From contig JACBXN010000007.1 in assembly GCA_015863215.1 (NCBI GenBank), forward strand, positions 1 through 55,080: 55,080 bases of DNA. Reading direction: 5' to 3'. This DNA comes from Aerococcaceae bacterium DSM 111176. Lineage in GTDB: Bacteria > Bacillota > Bacilli > Lactobacillales > Aerococcaceae. This document shows, piece after piece, positions 48,082 through 55,080 of the stretch (within the stretch, counting starts at the first letter, position 1; every line of letters begins with the position of its first letter). The notes under the pieces are model-generated. The model made no database searches. It saw only the letters and a program-made list of their open reading frames with translations, and had not been told where the DNA came from. Both the position numbers and the translations under genes were made by a program.

Positions 48082-48331
48082 CCCTTTGACCCTTCAAAAT
48101 ATTAAAAGGGTCAAGTAAAGGGTCAGCGTGTAAATGTTGATGCTAAAGGGTTTATAGTGGTTATGACCCTTTGACCCTTTAAAAATATAGAAAACATTAT
48201 AAATAAAAAAAGTAGTAATAAATACGTGTTTTAAAGTTTCCTAGTGGTTGATGGGTCAAGAGTCAAAAGTCACTAAAACCCTTGTGTACCATAGCTTTAG
48301 AAGATGACCCTTTAAATGTGATAAAGGGTCA
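48078..48331. repeat. Iteron field, probable replication origin of the satellite
   Basis: The nonamer TGACCCTTT or its complement AAAGGGTCA occurs about eight times: 48079, 48087 (last base changed), 48105, 48117, 48164, 48172, 48305 and 48323. The first two and the next two face each other across a short gap, as do 48305 and 48323. Between them lies an A+T stretch (about 48178-48242) suited to strand opening. It lies directly after the helicase stop and holds no reading frame, the classic place for a PICI ori. This 264-base stretch is otherwise non-coding. Confidence 0.85.
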
Positions 48332-48353
48332 ATAAAGGGAAGGAATGTTAAAT

Positions 48354-48692
48354 ATGAACAAATATTACAAAGAGAATGTTAACCAAATTGAAGAACATGA
48401 AATAAAAGAATTTGAGCTATATTCAGTTGCCCTTGACTATTTGAGCCACAAATATGATTTGCGACCAGATGTTCCACTATCATATTGGATTGATTGTTAT
48501 TGTGGGGAACATTATGTATCTATTTTGATAGCGTTCAAAGATAACGGAACAAATATATTTTGCTATTCAGTACTCAATTCAAAAAATGATGGTGAAAATT
48601 TGGTTACCGTTTTAGAGAGACAAACCAATTCCATTGTGGATCTAGTGAAAGACATTGACGGAATAATGACATTAGTACACCAAGGGTTTTGA
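48354..48692 (+). CDS. Small satellite protein of unknown function
   Basis: A 112-residue acidic protein I do not recognise. It has a helical, charged start (NKYYKENVNQIEEHEIKEF) and a beta-rich centre (LSYWIDCYCGEHYVSILIAF, with two close Cys), then NIFCYSVLNSKNDGENLVT. It could be a regulator or interference protein. I chose the ATG at 48354 because GAAGGAA lies 9 bases before it; the ATG at 48345 overlaps that site. Confidence 0.7.
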   Translation: MNKYYKENVNQIEEHEIKEFELYSVALDYLSHKYDLRPDVPLSYWIDCYCGEHYVSILIAFKDNGTNIFCYSVLNSKNDGENLVTVLERQTNSIVDLVKDIDGIMTLVHQGF

Positions 48693-48737
48693 GGGTAGGT
48701 ACGTCTGTAATGACGTGTCTTAAAAGGAGCGAAAATC

Positions 48738-48908
48738 ATGACAGAAAAATTAGAGAAACGAATCTTCAAGTTAGAAAAGGAAAATGAACGACTGTTTCAT
48801 ATAGTGAATGAGATTAGTTATGACTTATTTAAAGCGAATCAAGAGATAGAAGAATTACAGGGTAATTTAGATTATTTAGATTCAGTAGTTGATTCTTTGA
48901 AAGATTAA
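48738..48908 (+). CDS. Coiled-coil microprotein (56 aa)
   Basis: ATG 48738 to TAA 48906-48908, with AAAGGAGCG 6-8 bases upstream. The product begins MTEKLEKRIFKLEKENERLF and is a single long heptad-repeat helix with no other domain. Leu/Ile at regular positions suggest a dimer. It sits in a run of three small coiled-coil genes; unknown function. Coding is supported by the strong ribosome binding site and compact spacing. Confidence 0.65.
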   Translation: MTEKLEKRIFKLEKENERLFHIVNEISYDLFKANQEIEELQGNLDYLDSVVDSLKD

Positions 48909-48923
48909 CAAGGAGTGTCCGCC

Positions 48924-49082
48924 ATGCTAAAAGAAAGAATCGAAGAACTGGAAGAAGAAGTTCAATCATTAAGACAATTAATTTACGAATTAGAGTATAG
49001 CACCGCTAGATTGATTGAGGAAAAAATCGAAGAAGCCATAAGCGGATTAGTAAGCATTGAAGAGCTTGAATATTACGGCTAA
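48924..49082 (+). CDS. Coiled-coil microprotein (52 aa)
   Basis: ATG 48924 to TAA 49080-49082, with AAGGAG 9 bases upstream. The product starts MLKERIEELEEEVQSLRQ and is a leucine-zipper-like heptad helix ending in ELEYYG. It is a neighbour of the 56-residue coiled coil and may pair with it. Unknown function. The next gene overlaps the following ribosome binding site region. Confidence 0.65.
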   Translation: MLKERIEELEEEVQSLRQLIYELEYSTARLIEEKIEEAISGLVSIEELEYYG

Positions 49083-49122
49083 GGAGGTAATGCCCGCAGC
49101 CTAAGATAAACGGGGTGTCTAT

Positions 49123-49632
49123 GTGGAATGGAATAACAACCTTGAAGCCAAAGATAAGATATTAACTTATTTACAACTACCCGATAAAATCGAATACTTG
49201 AAGTCAAAAAAACAGCTAATATCTAAACAATTTTATGCTAGCCGTTCCATTACGGGCACAATGCCGATTGGCGATTTAGAAGAAAACAATTACACCCGTT
49301 CGGTTAGTCCCGAATATGGGGCGATTCTAATAGCTGATAGTGAAGCATCATTGCAACGCAGGATAGACAAGGTGGAGCGGAAGCAGGCTCTATTCAATGA
49401 ATTAATGCCGATTTTAGACGTTCAAAGGCTAGTAGCCAATCAAAGGCTATATCATATGACCGAGCTGGAATACCAAGCATTAGAAGCGATTAATGAAGTT
49501 GAATACTATTTAGAGGAACACCAGAAAACTGAGGAACGGTTAAAAGGGTTTGGCTTGAATGAAGAACAACAAGTTCAGATGAAAGAAGCTGGTAATCAAT
49601 TATTGAACCGAATTAAGGAGTTGGCGCTATGA
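49123..49632 (+). CDS. Satellite protein of unknown function (helical, 169 aa)
   Basis: A 169-residue mostly helical protein. The N-terminus has KDKILTYLQLPDKIEYLKSKK, read in parts, with a Ser/Thr-rich loop (ASRSITGTMPIGDL), and the second half is a long coiled coil (EYQALEAINEVEYYLEEHQ). The start is GTG at 49123, with GGGGTG upstream. An out-of-frame ATG two bases earlier gives only a 14-codon frame. Its last codons overlap the next gene by four bases (ATGA), so the two are coupled. No known family. Confidence 0.7.
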   Translation: MEWNNNLEAKDKILTYLQLPDKIEYLKSKKQLISKQFYASRSITGTMPIGDLEENNYTRSVSPEYGAILIADSEASLQRRIDKVERKQALFNELMPILDVQRLVANQRLYHMTELEYQALEAINEVEYYLEEHQKTEERLKGFGLNEEQQVQMKEAGNQLLNRIKELAL

Positions 49633-50174
49633 GAAACAGAATTCATGTTTGCAATAGACTGATGAAACCACTTAAAGCCTATATCGAACGTGGCGAAAGT
49701 AATGAACATGTATTGCAACTAATCAACGTACTGAATCAGTTGGAGGATGATGAATTGGCGTTTATCATGGCGAAGTATGTAACGTTAGCCACGTTCAGGG
49801 ATGATGGGAAAATAATCAATCAGGCGAACGCTACTATGATAAAAGACCATCTAAAAATTAAGGATAAAGAATTTAATTCCTTACAAAACAAAGTCAGTAA
49901 CAGGGTTTACGATTTATATTTTTCCGAGCAAGACGAAACCTATCAACGAGAGCAAGACATGAAACGGATTAGTTTTCTTGAAAATGATAATAAGCATAGT
50001 CATGAAATGATTGAAATTATGGAAGATTTAGAAAAGCGTGTTTTAAAGGAAGGTTTATCCGAAGATAGTTATTACTATCAATATTTTAACGGTCGCTTAA
50101 ACAATTATAAAGAACAGATCAGGAAGAATAACGAAGAAATTCAAAAGTTAGAGCTAAGATTATCCGAAAAGTAA
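49629..50174 (+). CDS. Satellite protein of unknown function (181 aa)
   Basis: A 181-residue helical protein. The first 60 residues (LMKPLKAYIERGESNEHVL, LEDDELAFIMAKYVTLATF) and a middle with IKDKEFNSLQNKVSNRVYDLYF look like a DNA-binding or packaging-type fold, though no terminase-small signature is clear. A coiled coil closes it (about 130-178). It sits where PICI packaging or interference genes are expected. Unknown function; coupled to the previous gene. Confidence 0.7.
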   Translation: MRNRIHVCNRLMKPLKAYIERGESNEHVLQLINVLNQLEDDELAFIMAKYVTLATFRDDGKIINQANATMIKDHLKIKDKEFNSLQNKVSNRVYDLYFSEQDETYQREQDMKRISFLENDNKHSHEMIEIMEDLEKRVLKEGLSEDSYYYQYFNGRLNNYKEQIRKNNEEIQKLELRLSEK

Positions 50175-50337
50175 CGCTGGAAAGAATGGAAAAAGCAGTA
50201 TTTTAATCAAGCATAATCGGAAATCATAGTCAGAAACGGAGGTAATGCCGAAAGGGGGTGATGCGATAAGTGAGACAAATTAGAAGTTAATATAAATTGA
50301 TGTATATACAAATTTAACAGAAAAGGAGTGAAAATTA

Positions 50338-52806
50338 TTGGCAATAGAATTAGGTAAAGCTTACGTCCAGATAGTACCGTCCGCAAAGGGTATCAGTGGA
50401 TCTATCAGCAATCTGATGAAAGGCGAAGCAGGTTCAGCGGGTACAACAGCCGGCGGTCTGCTAGGTAGTAATTTAGTCGGTATGATGACTAAAGTTATTG
50501 CAGCCGCAGGAATCGGCAAGGCTATTTCAGCCACCTTAATGGAGGGAGCTGATTTACAGCAATCTTTAGGTGGTATAGAAACACTATTCAAGGACGATGC
50601 AGACAAAGTAAAACAATACGCGACAGATGCTTATAAGACAGCTGGGCTATCAGCAAATGATTACATGGAAACCGTAACTAGTTTCAGTGCGTCTCTATTG
50701 CAGTCTATGGGCGGAGATACAGCAGCCGCTGCTGAAACAGCCAACATGGCTTTGATTGATATGAGCGATAATGCGAATAAGTTCGGTACTAGTATGGAAT
50801 CCATCCAAGATGCTTACAAAGGTTTTGCAAAGGATAATTACACGATGCTGGACAACCTGTCACTTGGTTATGGCGGGACAAAAACAGAAATGGAACGACT
50901 GCTTGCTGATGCTCAAGCGTTATCAGGTGTCGAATATAACATTGACAACCTAGATGATGTGTACAACGCAATCAATGTAATTCAAAAAGAAATGGGCGTA
51001 ACAGGAACAACCGCACTTGAAGCAGCCGAAACGTTTAGCGGGGCGATGGCATCAATGAAAGCATCGCTATCGAATGTCATGGGTAACTTAGCAATCGGTG
51101 AAGATGTTAAGCCAGCTTTAGAAGCACTCGCTGAAACAACGTCAACGTTCTTGTTTAAAAATTTACTGCCGATGGTAGGTAATATTTTATCAGCGCTACC
51201 TGGTGCAATTGTAACGTTTGTTCAAGCTGCAATACCACATGTTGTAAAAGCAGGAACTAATTTAATGAAATCATTAGGTAAATCGATTATGTCGGTTATT
51301 CCAGATGCGCTGAAACCTTTTGCTAAGCAATTCGGAAAGTTAGGCAAAGTTGCAGAAAAAGGACTGGGGTCGGTAACCGATGCGTTCGACGAGGTGCGAA
51401 CAACTATATCGGAATTTATAGACGGGATTGATTGGTCAGCTATCTTCGATGGTGTTAAAACCGCTTTAGATGCCACGATCCAATTTATTCAGCCATGGGT
51501 TGATGGGATTAAAGGTAATGTCGACATCGTGTTAGGTTATTTTACTGGATTATGGGATGCTATTAAACAAGGGTTAGACGGTGACTGGTCAGGTGCTTTC
51601 GAGACGCTGAAAAATACTTTCGTTACTGCGTTTACTGGATTAGTTGAGAATGCTATTACGACTTTTAGCGGAATGTGGGAAAATATTAAAGTGCTTATGG
51701 CATCGATTGATTGGGCAGAGACTGCCTCAACGGTTATTTCAGCTTTAGGCACAGCTCTATCAGGCGCAATGAGCTTTTTAGGGGATATCGGTACAGCTAT
51801 CAAAGACTGGATATTTACATCCTTAGGTGTAACTACTTGGGGAGAGGTTGGAGAAAAAGTAGGTACTGCGATTAGAGACGCTATCGTATCAGCGATAGGG
51901 CTATTGACCTCAATTGGCGATTCCATAAGAGATTGGATATTCGACAAATTGGGAGTGAGCGATTGGACTTCTGTTGGTTCTAAAATTGGTGATTTAATCA
52001 TCGCAGCAATTACCGCTTTAGTTGATTTTGGCACCACTGTGGTAACGGCCCTTTGGGATTTTATTACAGGCGCGTTTGACGAAAACAGCGAAACCCCCGG
52101 CAATTCAGTTGGTCAAACAGTAGTTGATGCAATTATTGCGGGTATTACAGCGCTATCACAAGTAGTCGCCGGGATAGCTACTACAATCTGGGGATGGATA
52201 AAGACCGCGTGGGGTAACATCGACTGGGCAAGCTTAGGTAGTGATATTGTAGCCGGCATTAAGGCGGGTATATCAAATGCCTGGGGGACTTTCACTACCT
52301 GGGTATCTGGAAAGGCTGAAAGCATAAAAGATATGTTCTCAGGACCTTTGGTGATTAATTCACCTTCCAGACTAATGCGGGACGAAATTGGTAAATCGAT
52401 TCCAGAGGGTATCGGTGTGGGTATTTCCGATGGGATGCACTTTGTTACCGATGCTATCTCAACAGTGATAAACGGAATCAGAAACATGTCAATTCCTATG
52501 CCGGAATTAACCGACTTTTCAGAGTTGGGCACATTAAACGTAAATGGCGTTTTGAGAAGTTCAACGTTTGGAAACAATCAAAGATTATCTGATGCTCATA
52601 CCGATTCAGCGCAAATAAATCGAGATTTAAAAGCTTTAATCGAAATCAATGAACAAGCGCTCCTTATTAATGAACAAATACTCATTAAAGACAATAACAC
52701 CTACTTGGACGGTTACCAAGTGTCCAAAGGTTTAGACAAACCGAGTCAAAACTACAGAAAGAAATTAGATACCATTAATGCGATGAAAGGGGGAGTGTGG
52801 ACATGA
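50338..52806 (+). CDS. Phage tail tape measure protein
   Basis: An 822-residue siphophage-type tape measure protein. The N-terminal region AIELGKAYVQIVPSAKGI and the TP901-like ADLQQSLGGIETLFKDDADKV, then AGLSANDYMETVTSFSASLLQ are diagnostic. A long hydrophobic centre follows, with repeated Trp-containing units (IDWS, DWSG, IDWAE, TTWGE, SDWTS, IDWAS), and the C-terminus has INSPSRLMRDEIGKSIPEGI. Tape measures set tail length and deliver DNA. The frame is intact and TTG-started, after AAAGGAG. It is the only structural phage gene in the element. The 163 bases before it contain several short frames (for example 12 codons) that look like remnants. Confidence 0.92.
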   Translation: MAIELGKAYVQIVPSAKGISGSISNLMKGEAGSAGTTAGGLLGSNLVGMMTKVIAAAGIGKAISATLMEGADLQQSLGGIETLFKDDADKVKQYATDAYKTAGLSANDYMETVTSFSASLLQSMGGDTAAAAETANMALIDMSDNANKFGTSMESIQDAYKGFAKDNYTMLDNLSLGYGGTKTEMERLLADAQALSGVEYNIDNLDDVYNAINVIQKEMGVTGTTALEAAETFSGAMASMKASLSNVMGNLAIGEDVKPALEALAETTSTFLFKNLLPMVGNILSALPGAIVTFVQAAIPHVVKAGTNLMKSLGKSIMSVIPDALKPFAKQFGKLGKVAEKGLGSVTDAFDEVRTTISEFIDGIDWSAIFDGVKTALDATIQFIQPWVDGIKGNVDIVLGYFTGLWDAIKQGLDGDWSGAFETLKNTFVTAFTGLVENAITTFSGMWENIKVLMASIDWAETASTVISALGTALSGAMSFLGDIGTAIKDWIFTSLGVTTWGEVGEKVGTAIRDAIVSAIGLLTSIGDSIRDWIFDKLGVSDWTSVGSKIGDLIIAAITALVDFGTTVVTALWDFITGAFDENSETPGNSVGQTVVDAIIAGITALSQVVAGIATTIWGWIKTAWGNIDWASLGSDIVAGIKAGISNAWGTFTTWVSGKAESIKDMFSGPLVINSPSRLMRDEIGKSIPEGIGVGISDGMHFVTDAISTVINGIRNMSIPMPELTDFSELGTLNVNGVLRSSTFGNNQRLSDAHTDSAQINRDLKALIEINEQALLINEQILIKDNNTYLDGYQVSKGLDKPSQNYRKKLDTINAMKGGVWT

Positions 52807-53282
52807 CAACAAATAATTGGAACTATGAAGAACTAGGCTTCAATTCTGAAGCTGAAATGCAAGCGAGTATTACGAGGGTTAAACGCAAGCAAAATATGAA
52901 CGATATTGAAATTAGAATGGAAAACTTGAAGGACGGCTCAATTTCGAAATCAGGCGGTATAAACTTTGATGCCTTGAAAGATGGAGCGAGGTTAGCCGAC
53001 CTTGATCGAAAAGTACATAACAAATTAGTTGCTGATCGTGAATTAAAACGGGTGCAAGCAGAACAGGAAAAAATGCAACGTCTTATGAGCGGGTTATCAG
53101 AAAGTATCGAAAAAGATAATAGAGCCAAAGCTGAGAAAGAGTTCGCAGACGAGAAAGCTAAACTTGAATCTGAACTTCAAAAAGAAGTCTACAGCAAGCA
53201 TGGTGTTATCACTGATGCAGAAGCCATTCAAAGAAAGAGTTTATCAAATTTAATCAATGGTGCTATTGGAAAGAGTGAATAG
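52803..53282 (+). CDS. Coiled-coil protein following the tape measure gene
   Basis: A 159-residue protein starting TTNNWNYEELGFNSEAEMQ, with a basic helical stretch (about 20-40) and a long Lys/Glu-rich coiled coil (ADRELKRVQAEQEKMQRLMSG and EFADEKAKLESELQKEVYS, read in parts). The ATG overlaps the tape measure stop (ATGA). In phages this position holds tail or baseplate genes, but its sequence matches none that I know; it may be a chaperone of the tape measure protein. A GTG at 52797 is an alternative start. Confidence 0.65.
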   Translation: MTTNNWNYEELGFNSEAEMQASITRVKRKQNMNDIEIRMENLKDGSISKSGGINFDALKDGARLADLDRKVHNKLVADRELKRVQAEQEKMQRLMSGLSESIEKDNRAKAEKEFADEKAKLESELQKEVYSKHGVITDAEAIQRKSLSNLINGAIGKSE

Positions 53283-53284
53283 CA

Positions 53285-53494
53285 ATGACGGGAAACAAAA
53301 CAAATACGGTAGTGTTCGATATAGGAGATAGGGTAGTAAGCACCGTCATGGGGTACTACTCAGGATTACCAGGCAAGGTTATCAAAAAAATAACAGCTGA
53401 TAGATTAACTGATAATAAGTATTTGGTTGAACTGGATTGTGGGATAAAAATAGCATTAAAACAATTTCAAATAGCTTATTACATTAACGATTAA
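53285..53494 (+). CDS. Small SH3/KOW-like protein
   Basis: A 69-residue protein. DIGDRVVSTVMGYYSGLPGKVIKKI resembles a KOW or SH3-like barrel motif, followed by KYLVELDCGIKIALKQFQI. These small barrels occur in many phage-associated proteins. It begins two bases after the previous stop without a clear ribosome binding site, so it is coupled. Role unknown. Confidence 0.6.
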   Translation: MTGNKTNTVVFDIGDRVVSTVMGYYSGLPGKVIKKITADRLTDNKYLVELDCGIKIALKQFQIAYYIND

Positions 53495-53694
53495 ATTACT
53501 GAAGTTCATAACACAAAGCTGAATGGCGCTATCAATTTCTCTTAGGTTAGCAGGGGTGGTAGTCGCTCAAGGGTTGATACTTCAATAGGTTTAGTTGAGT
53601 GTTGTGATAAAGTTCAGGCGAATGAAATTAAATTAAAGTTTGCTTCTAATGTAAAGATAAAAATAAAAACGATGCTATTTAAACGCATTTAAAG

Positions 53695-53780
53695 GGCTTT
53701 AGAGGGCTTAGGGCGCATAGGGGGTAGGGGCCCCTCCCCTCGTTGCTCCGACCTTCACGCCGTCACTGTACACATTCTCA
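53695..53780. other. GC-rich palindromic block, candidate packaging (cos) site
   Basis: After a run of AT-rich sequence, GGGCTTTAGAGGGCTTAGGG leads into GGGGTAGGGGCCCCTCCCC, centred on the palindrome AGGGGCCCCT (53726-53735), then a pyrimidine-rich CGTTGCTCCGACC. The G-run/C-run block resembles cos regions of Gram-positive phages. The 308 bases 53495-53802 hold no gene; the left part has nothing I can name. Confidence 0.4.
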
Positions 53781-53820
53781 CGCGTTATACGATATAAGTT
53801 AAATGAAACGAGGTGATTAT

Positions 53821-54324
53821 ATGAACGAAAGGGAGCTTACATGTGTAGTTTGTGGAAATAGCTTCTATACGACAGCCAATCACGCTAAATATTGTGGCTC
53901 TCAATGCAGGGAAATAGGAACTAAAAAGGTTCGTAATGATTGGGAAAAGAATACTGATTATAATGATAAAGTGAAGTTGTTGATGCAGGAAAAGAGAGCA
54001 GCACAGCGACAAGAAAAAAATGAAGCGCTGAAAGCCGAAAGATTAATGTACCAGCAAGCGCAAAAAGCCAAAGATGAAGAAGTCGCTAAAGTTAAACGTG
54101 AAAAATTACTTGCTAAAGCTGAAGCGGGAGATTTAAGGGCGCTTCGTGTACTGGCAGGCGAGCGTGGCGATCTAGTTGAGCAATGGCGCTTATATAAAGA
54201 AATGGTATTGCAATCTGCGGACGAATCGGGGTTCTATCCTAATCATGTTGTTGGAGGAATTAGCATATATGATGAAGATTTTGAACACTTAGTAGCGGAG
54301 CAGTTAGAAAAAAATAAGAAATAA
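53821..54324 (+). CDS. Zinc-finger coiled-coil phage-like protein
   Basis: A 167-residue protein. The N-terminus has CVVCGNSFYTTANHAKYCGSQCRE, read in parts: four Cys in CxxC and C-x3-C form, a treble-clef zinc finger. A basic coiled coil follows (about 45-110; KVKLLMQEKRAAQRQEKN). The end is acidic. Genes of this type often lie near the terminase and HNH genes of phages and PICIs. I chose the ATG at 53821, after GAGGTGA; an in-frame ATG at 53803 lies upstream of that site. Function unknown. Confidence 0.72.
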   Translation: MNERELTCVVCGNSFYTTANHAKYCGSQCREIGTKKVRNDWEKNTDYNDKVKLLMQEKRAAQRQEKNEALKAERLMYQQAQKAKDEEVAKVKREKLLAKAEAGDLRALRVLAGERGDLVEQWRLYKEMVLQSADESGFYPNHVVGGISIYDEDFEHLVAEQLEKNKK

Positions 54325-54376
54325 GCTTGCCTAACAGTAAATGTTAGCGTTTAGTCCGAGCAAGTACTCCCTTTTT

Positions 54377-54406
54377 GCCCGTCATGGCAAAGTGGCGGGC
54401 TTTTTA
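54377..54406 (+). terminator. Terminator at the right end of the satellite
   Basis: GCCCGTCA (54377-54384) pairs with TGGCGGGC (54393-54400), followed by TTTTT. It probably ends the rightward satellite operon. Confidence 0.85.
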
Positions 54407-54631
54407 TTGCAGTTATTTAATGTCGATTTTAAGCCCATTTCAGATTGATAGATGGACGATTACCCACGAAACAAGCTTAAAATGGACGTTAAAATAGGTA
54501 AACATCATAGCAACAATGTTGTTTAACGTTAGTCCAATACATGTGTGGTAACAAACAGATCAGTTGAATTTTCAGTCACAACAAATTTACACATTCCCAT
54601 TGCTTGACGGTGGTATTTAGCACATTTTGCG

Positions 54632-54693
54632 TGGCTAACTTTTAGTGTTATTTTTTCTGATAAAAATATAGAATGGCTAACTTTTTGGCTAAC
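54632..54693 (+). repeat. Arm-type integrase sites, right group
   Basis: TGGCTAAC occurs at 54632, 54674 and 54686. The last two, 12 bases apart, end in TTTTAAAT like the left pair at 42312-42330. The rest of the 384-base non-coding stretch 54407-54790 has no gene; it carries a few short AT-rich repeats (TAGCT, AGAAATAGC near 54760-54790). Confidence 0.6.
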
Positions 54694-54793
54694 TTTTAAA
54701 TACATTAGGTAATTTACTAGAATAGTAACAATCTTAGAAATGGTGATTTAATAGCTTTGGTATAGCTTAGAAATAGCTAGAAAACAGCTTTTT

Positions 54794-54811
54794 AAAAAAT
54801 ACGGTTTCAAA
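54794..54811 (+). repeat. Attachment site attR
   Basis: AAAAAATACGGTTTCAAA, identical to attL. Reading on in the L31 frame gives KKYGFKEN and a stop, the likely original rpmE2 end. Confidence 0.9.
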
Positions 54812-54916
54812 GAAAACTAATATTTTTACACAATTTAAAATTACAAACGTTGTTACACCAACGTTATAGCGACTTTCCAGCGAATTGGCAAGTCAATGTC
54901 ATTAAGTTAAGAAAGT

Positions 54917-54947
54917 TCCATCGAATTAAATTTCGATGGGCTTTTTT
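54917..54947 (+). terminator. Probable original rpmE2 terminator
   Basis: CCATCGAA (54918-54925) pairs with TTTCGATGG (54931-54939), followed by a T tract. It lies beyond attR, about 95 bases after the reconstructed L31 stop. Confidence 0.8.
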
Positions 54948-54977
54948 TATTCTTTTTTTATTTTTGGTTGAAAACGC

Positions 54978-55006
54978 TTGACAAAGTAAAAACACCTAAA
55001 TAATCA
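54978..55006 (+). promoter_or_regulatory. Promoter of the last gene
   Basis: A perfect TTGACA (54978-54983) and TAATCA (55001-55006) are 17 bases apart, 34 bases before the ATG. Confidence 0.7.
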
Positions 55007-55040
55007 GTCGTGAATAGATGATTTTTAGGAGGTTATGTTA

Positions 55041-55080
55041 ATGTCAAGGATAGATAAAATGGTATCTCGTCAGCTTGATG
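55041..55080 (+). CDS. Start of a chromosomal gene (partial)
   Basis: ATG at 55041 follows TTAGGAGGTTATGTTA with AGGAGG 10 bases upstream. Only the first 13 codons are inside the window (MSRIDKMVSRQLD), too few to identify the family. It is the first gene past the satellite, and its strong promoter shows it is not part of the satellite operon. Confidence 0.6.
   Translation, partial: MSRIDKMVSRQLD

Larger units (their letters stand above)
42197..54811. mobile_element. PICI-like phage satellite integrated in rpmE2
   Basis: A 12.6-kb element between direct repeats. Order: integrase and repressor leftward; Cro-like, Xis-like and small genes rightward; a fused primase-helicase; iterons; small coiled-coil genes; tape measure protein; a cos-like GC-rich site and a zinc-finger gene. 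This is the SaPI/PICI plan (int-stl, str, xis, pri-rep-ori, accessory) and the usual 12-15 kb size. No terminase, portal, capsid or lysis gene is present, so it cannot form particles alone and must depend on a helper phage. A tape measure gene is not part of the known PICI core. Confidence 0.8.

Noticed and set aside
48078-48331. The TGACCCTTT repeats as a CRISPR array or direct-repeat cluster
   Set aside because: The units are nine bases, in both orientations, at irregular spacing, and follow a replication helicase. An iteron origin fits; a CRISPR array does not.
51537-52103. A 188-codon minus-strand frame inside the tape measure gene
   Set aside because: An antisense shadow of a long Ala/Ile/Ser-rich coding region, with no start signals.
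42197-54811. The region as a complete prophage or a conjugative element
   Set aside because: There are no terminase, portal, capsid, holin or lysin genes, and no relaxase, VirB4 or coupling ATPase. Size and gene order fit a satellite.

Overview
The window is a low-GC Firmicutes chromosome segment. It most resembles Lactobacillales, perhaps the Aerococcaceae/Carnobacteriaceae side, but genus cannot be fixed from sequence alone. Reasons: a B. subtilis-like oriC-proximal gene order (tadA, SRP RNA, dnaX, ebfC, recR, tmk, darA, holB, yabA, trmN6, GIY-YIG, rsmI) with the sporulation-linked members of that cluster missing; a ctsR-clpC pair without mcsAB; zinc-free L31; strong purine-rich ribosome binding sites; and many TGnTATAAT extended -10 promoters.

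Region 1 (1-12 kb): end of an rRNA operon (5S, tRNA-Asn), a glycosyltransferase/acyltransferase pair, yebC, a DUF4430 lipoprotein with an ECF S component, the heat-shock operon ctsR-clpC with two CtsR operators, tadA with DnaA boxes at its 3' end, a DUF2829 (Tad2-fold) gene, an SDR, a glycerophosphodiesterase, the SRP RNA, a repeat-rich lipoprotein and a DUF1002 protein. Region 2 (12-24 kb): an Lrp regulator/aminotransferase pair, then the compact replication-repair operon from dnaX to tag, and mscL. Region 3 (24-33 kb): a DadA-like oxidase, a nitroreductase, and an IclR-controlled sugar cluster of three Gfo/Idh/MocA dehydrogenases, one TIM-barrel isomerase and a KDG-kinase-like PfkB kinase. 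It has repeated candidate operators, a cre-like site and no transporter. Region 4 (33-42 kb): an MgtA-like P-type ATPase with degenerate catalytic motifs, a hydrolase, a candidate sRNA, a SAP-like protein, a Csm6-like HEPN protein, and the murA-rho-GNAT-ybaK-PC4-rpmE2 run.

Region 5 (42.2-54.8 kb): an integrated satellite laid out like a phage-inducible chromosomal island (PICI). It is bounded by an 18-bp direct repeat that lies in the 3' end of rpmE2 and again at 54794. The distal copy reads on in frame to a stop, so excision would restore an alternative L31 C-terminus. Order: integrase and CI/Stl-like repressor leftward; a symmetric divergent promoter/operator; Cro-like and Xis-like genes; a 23-residue hydrophobic peptide facing a convergent small RNA; a primase-helicase; an iteron field that looks like the replication origin; small coiled-coil genes; and, unexpectedly, a complete phage tail tape measure protein with no other structural gene. 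A GC-rich palindromic cos-like block and a zinc-finger gene follow. The right end holds the probable original rpmE2 terminator and the start of the next chromosomal gene.

Strongest candidates for something undescribed: the tape-measure-carrying satellite with its mirror-image switch, counter-transcribed RNA and iteron origin; the pseudo-P-type ATPase; the stand-alone Csm6-like HEPN protein at the head of murA-rho; and the sugar cluster. No database search was possible, so all family assignments rest on motif recognition.
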